A stretch of DNA of 8,256 nt from Ardenticatenaceae bacterium (GTDB taxonomy: Bacteria; Chloroflexota; Anaerolineae; Promineifilales; Promineifilaceae). Each line of letters begins with the position of its first letter. The stretch's first letter is position 1. Shown piece by piece: positions 6,517-8,256 of the stretch. A program made the translations under genes and the position numbers. The DNA lies in NCBI GenBank assembly GCA_020634315.1, contig JACKBV010000060.1, positions 1 through 8,256 on the forward strand, read 5' to 3'. Under the pieces are notes generated by a model. That model ran no database searches and was not told the origin of the DNA. It saw only the letters and a program-made list of their open reading frames with translations.

Positions 6517-8235
6517 TCAAGAAATGGCCTCTACTTCGGCTGTAAGGATGCTGCGCAAGATGGCGATCATGGTGGCGTAGGTGGGATCCATGCCGAAATA
6601 GGAAAGGTTTTGCGCACCGAGATTGGTTCCCTTGCTAAAGGGCGTATCAGAGGCGTAGTGCAAAATACCGACGGGGAAGGGTGCCTGATAGAGGTTTACC
6701 AGTTCGTTGTAAGGATGCCGGGTGGGGCGCACCATTTCGTAGATACCGCTGAGATATGGCCCCGCTTCCATTTCCATGTCAGTGTACCCTTCCTGGTAGA
6801 AGACGGACATGTAGCCTTCGTTTTGCAAAAACGTGCCGGGCACGGTGATTGCTTTTTGGTTGTCCATCACGGTGCCATAGACAAGCCAGGGAGCGACATC
6901 GTCTGCTTTGAAGCAGTTGTTGAAGAGGTAGGTGTTCAGGGAATGTTCGTCGTGTACGACGTTGGGAATGGCGACATCGCCGATACGGCCGTTTAGCGTT
7001 GCCGCCTTGCCCATGATGTAAATGCCACGCATTTCGGCAATGTTCCGCGCAATTTCTGTGAGCACCTGATACGCGGCCATGCCCAGTGGATAGTCAATAT
7101 TCAAAATAAGGGCATTGCTGCGCGACAGTTTTTCCACGCCGGGGACACGTAAACGGCCGTCCATGCCGTGCGCATTGAGGTGATTGATGGCGACAACCTG
7201 CATCTCAATGTCAAATGCGTGCGCGCTGGGAATACGCGCAATGCCAACGCTGCGCTCGTGTGCCAGCCGCGCCTCCCGCGAATTATCATGTTCCGCTTCG
7301 TACTTTTTCAGCGTGTAGTAGAGAAAATTCTCGTGACTGCTGGGCACATTTTGCTCCAAAATGTCCCGGTATTCCTGGCGCAGCAAATCAGAGCCACGCG
7401 CATTGATGAAATCTTCTAGCGCCGGTTCAATGTGCAAGGCATAGCCGCTGAGCAGGTTGGCGAGGGTGTGCGTATTGCTGGAGACAAAGTAAATCGGCCG
7501 TTCGTCGAAAGCGATGTCCGGCAAATTACGCTCAATGTTGCGCCACCAACGCCGCGTGGCTCGCTTGTAGTCCGCCAATGATCCGGCCAACGACCGCAGC
7601 GCCAATTCATGTTTGTCACGGGCGATGATTAACAGGCGTTCGGCCGTTTTTTCTTGCCAGAGTGTTACCAGCCGCCTTAAATCTTTGATGGCAATGTCCG
7701 CATTTTTCGCTAGCTTTTTCAGCGCCTCTTTGTCGGGAATGCCCCCTTTGTCACAAAGTTCTTCCAGGTCGGCAATGATTTTAGGCTGATTCAGGCGGTT
7801 GTAGAGCTTGCGCCGTTCGATTTGATAGGCGGTGAGCAGTGGCACCAAATCGTCAATGTCGGAACGGCTGGCAATGTAAACGGCCAGGGTGTTTTTGCCA
7901 TCAAAAAAGCTGCGGCGGCGGCGACCCGGCGCACTCACTTGCGCCCATGACTCGACGTTGGCATAGCCATGTTGGGCAAAGACCGTCTCCGATTGCCCCA
8001 TCACGACCAGGCGTGTATGTTCGATGCAGGTCGGCAGGCGCAAGATGGCATAGGTGAAGGCGGCAATGTCCAGTTTTGGCTTGTCAGCATGTAGATGCAG
8101 CGCGGAGTTGATGCGCTTGTGTGCCTCGATCAATGTTTTGATTTGCACTTCGCGCGTGCTGCGCAGTAAGGAGTAGTAGGTGCGCAGGTAAAGTTTGATT
8201 TCTTCGTTGCCCGAAGTGGGCACGGTACGGATCAT
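6517..8235 (-). CDS. Uncharacterised protein with nucleoside phosphorylase/nucleosidase-like C-terminal domain
   Basis: 572-aa, apparently soluble protein with no signal peptide or membrane helix. Residues 1 to about 340 are mostly helical and charged and match nothing I can name (LRTYYSLLRSTREV at 17-30; SDIDDLVPLLTAYQIERRKLY at 125-145; RRWWRN at 228-233; YFVSSNTHTLANLLSGYA at 249-266). Residues about 374-572 resemble the PNP/MTAN/AMP-nucleosidase fold: strand NALILNIDY, YIMGKAATLNGRIGDVAIPN (406-425, like the G-x-x-G...GD-x-x-IP segment), a HDEH turn (428-431), YGTV (453-456), then DMEMEAG with Glu488 and Glu490 (purine/ribose-binding MEME motif) and ASDTP with Ser529-Asp530 (catalytic Asp position). 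So cleavage of an N-glycosidic bond in a nucleoside or nucleotide is plausible. The start is supported by AAGGAA (complement of 8244-8249) 8 nt before ATG 8235. Family assignment is by eye; substrate unknown. Confidence 0.85.
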   Translation of the reverse strand: MIRTVPTSGNEEIKLYLRTYYSLLRSTREVQIKTLIEAHKRINSALHLHADKPKLDIAAFTYAILRLPTCIEHTRLVVMGQSETVFAQHGYANVESWAQVSAPGRRRRSFFDGKNTLAVYIASRSDIDDLVPLLTAYQIERRKLYNRLNQPKIIADLEELCDKGGIPDKEALKKLAKNADIAIKDLRRLVTLWQEKTAERLLIIARDKHELALRSLAGSLADYKRATRRWWRNIERNLPDIAFDERPIYFVSSNTHTLANLLSGYALHIEPALEDFINARGSDLLRQEYRDILEQNVPSSHENFLYYTLKKYEAEHDNSREARLAHERSVGIARIPSAHAFDIEMQVVAINHLNAHGMDGRLRVPGVEKLSRSNALILNIDYPLGMAAYQVLTEIARNIAEMRGIYIMGKAATLNGRIGDVAIPNVVHDEHSLNTYLFNNCFKADDVAPWLVYGTVMDNQKAITVPGTFLQNEGYMSVFYQEGYTDMEMEAGPYLSGIYEMVRPTRHPYNELVNLYQAPFPVGILHYASDTPFSKGTNLGAQNLSYFGMDPTYATMIAILRSILTAEVEAIS

Positions 8236-8256
8236 GGTGTTGGTTCCTTTTCGGTG

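Larger units (their letters stand above)
1946..7160. repeat. Dispersed palindrome ACGGCCGT (extended form GAAACGGCCGTTTC), 10 exact copies
   Basis: Exact ACGGCCGT starts at 1946, 2426, 2446, 2521, 3695, 3789, 5590, 6088, 6985 and 7153. The flanks favour A on the left and T on the right, and 3786-3799 is a perfect 14-bp palindrome. Close variants (CGGCCGTT with another left base) lie near 4587, 7495 and 7641. Three exact copies are intergenic and seven are inside genes on both strands. Chance expectation for an 8-mer in this length with equal base frequencies is about 0.13. It resembles highly iterated palindromes such as cyanobacterial HIP1 in behaviour. Confidence 0.85.

Noticed and set aside
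6391..6996. 201-aa open frame on the + strand at the end of the nucleosidase-like gene
   Set aside because: Most of it is antisense to the conserved C-terminal motifs (MEME, SD) of the - strand gene; no start signal and no domain.
6517..8235. Idea that the nucleosidase-like gene is part of an anti-phage defence operon
   Set aside because: Its visible neighbours are housekeeping-type peptidases and there is no sensor, NTPase or nuclease gene; the upstream side lies outside the window, so the idea is unsupported rather than excluded.
1..8256. CRISPR array, tRNA, rRNA or insertion sequence
   Set aside because: No regularly spaced direct repeats, cloverleaf-like segments, transposase frames or terminal inverted repeats with target duplications were seen.

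Overview
The window reads as ordinary bacterial chromosome, gene-dense and of moderate GC. It most resembles a filamentous Chloroflexota (Anaerolineae/Ardenticatenia-type) genome. That assignment is an inference from the general look of the proteins and from the very frequent palindrome ACGGCCGT (10 exact copies in 8.3 kb); no marker gene is present to prove it. I see no rRNA, tRNA, CRISPR array, transposase, integrase or phage gene.

Layout. Positions 1-3464 are read on the + strand and 3587-8235 on the - strand, so the two blocks converge on a bidirectional terminator at about 3493-3531. The + block starts with the 3' end of a CNNM/CorC-type transporter-like gene. This overlaps a complete paralogue by 8 nt (ATGAGTAA), and a small four-helix membrane protein follows 6 nt later; these three look like one operon. 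After it come a 51-nt polypurine run and a strong terminator whose two arms are both copies of the ACGGCCGT palindrome. A 48-aa single-pass membrane protein and a 235-aa seven-helix membrane protein follow, probably as a second unit.

The - block, in transcription order, is: a 572-aa uncharacterised protein with a nucleoside phosphorylase/nucleosidase-like C-terminal domain; an M24 aminopeptidase P/prolidase-type metallopeptidase; and an M32 (thermostable carboxypeptidase 1 type) metallopeptidase. Gaps of 148 and 181 nt separate them, so they may be co-oriented neighbours rather than a tight operon. The 181-nt gap contains two mutually exclusive stem-loops.

How the genes relate. The CNNM/CorC pair probably acts on divalent cations (Mg2+/Co2+ efflux or homeostasis) at the membrane. 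The two peptidases are cytosolic metal-dependent enzymes that fit end-stage peptide turnover. The 572-aa protein is the most interesting gene: its C-terminal third keeps the purine-binding MEME-type motif and the Ser-Asp catalytic motif of the PNP/MTAN/AMP-nucleosidase superfamily, behind a roughly 340-residue N-terminal region I do not recognise. The strongest signal outside the genes is the genome-style palindrome, found both in intergenic DNA and inside reading frames, where it often encodes Thr-Ala-Val.
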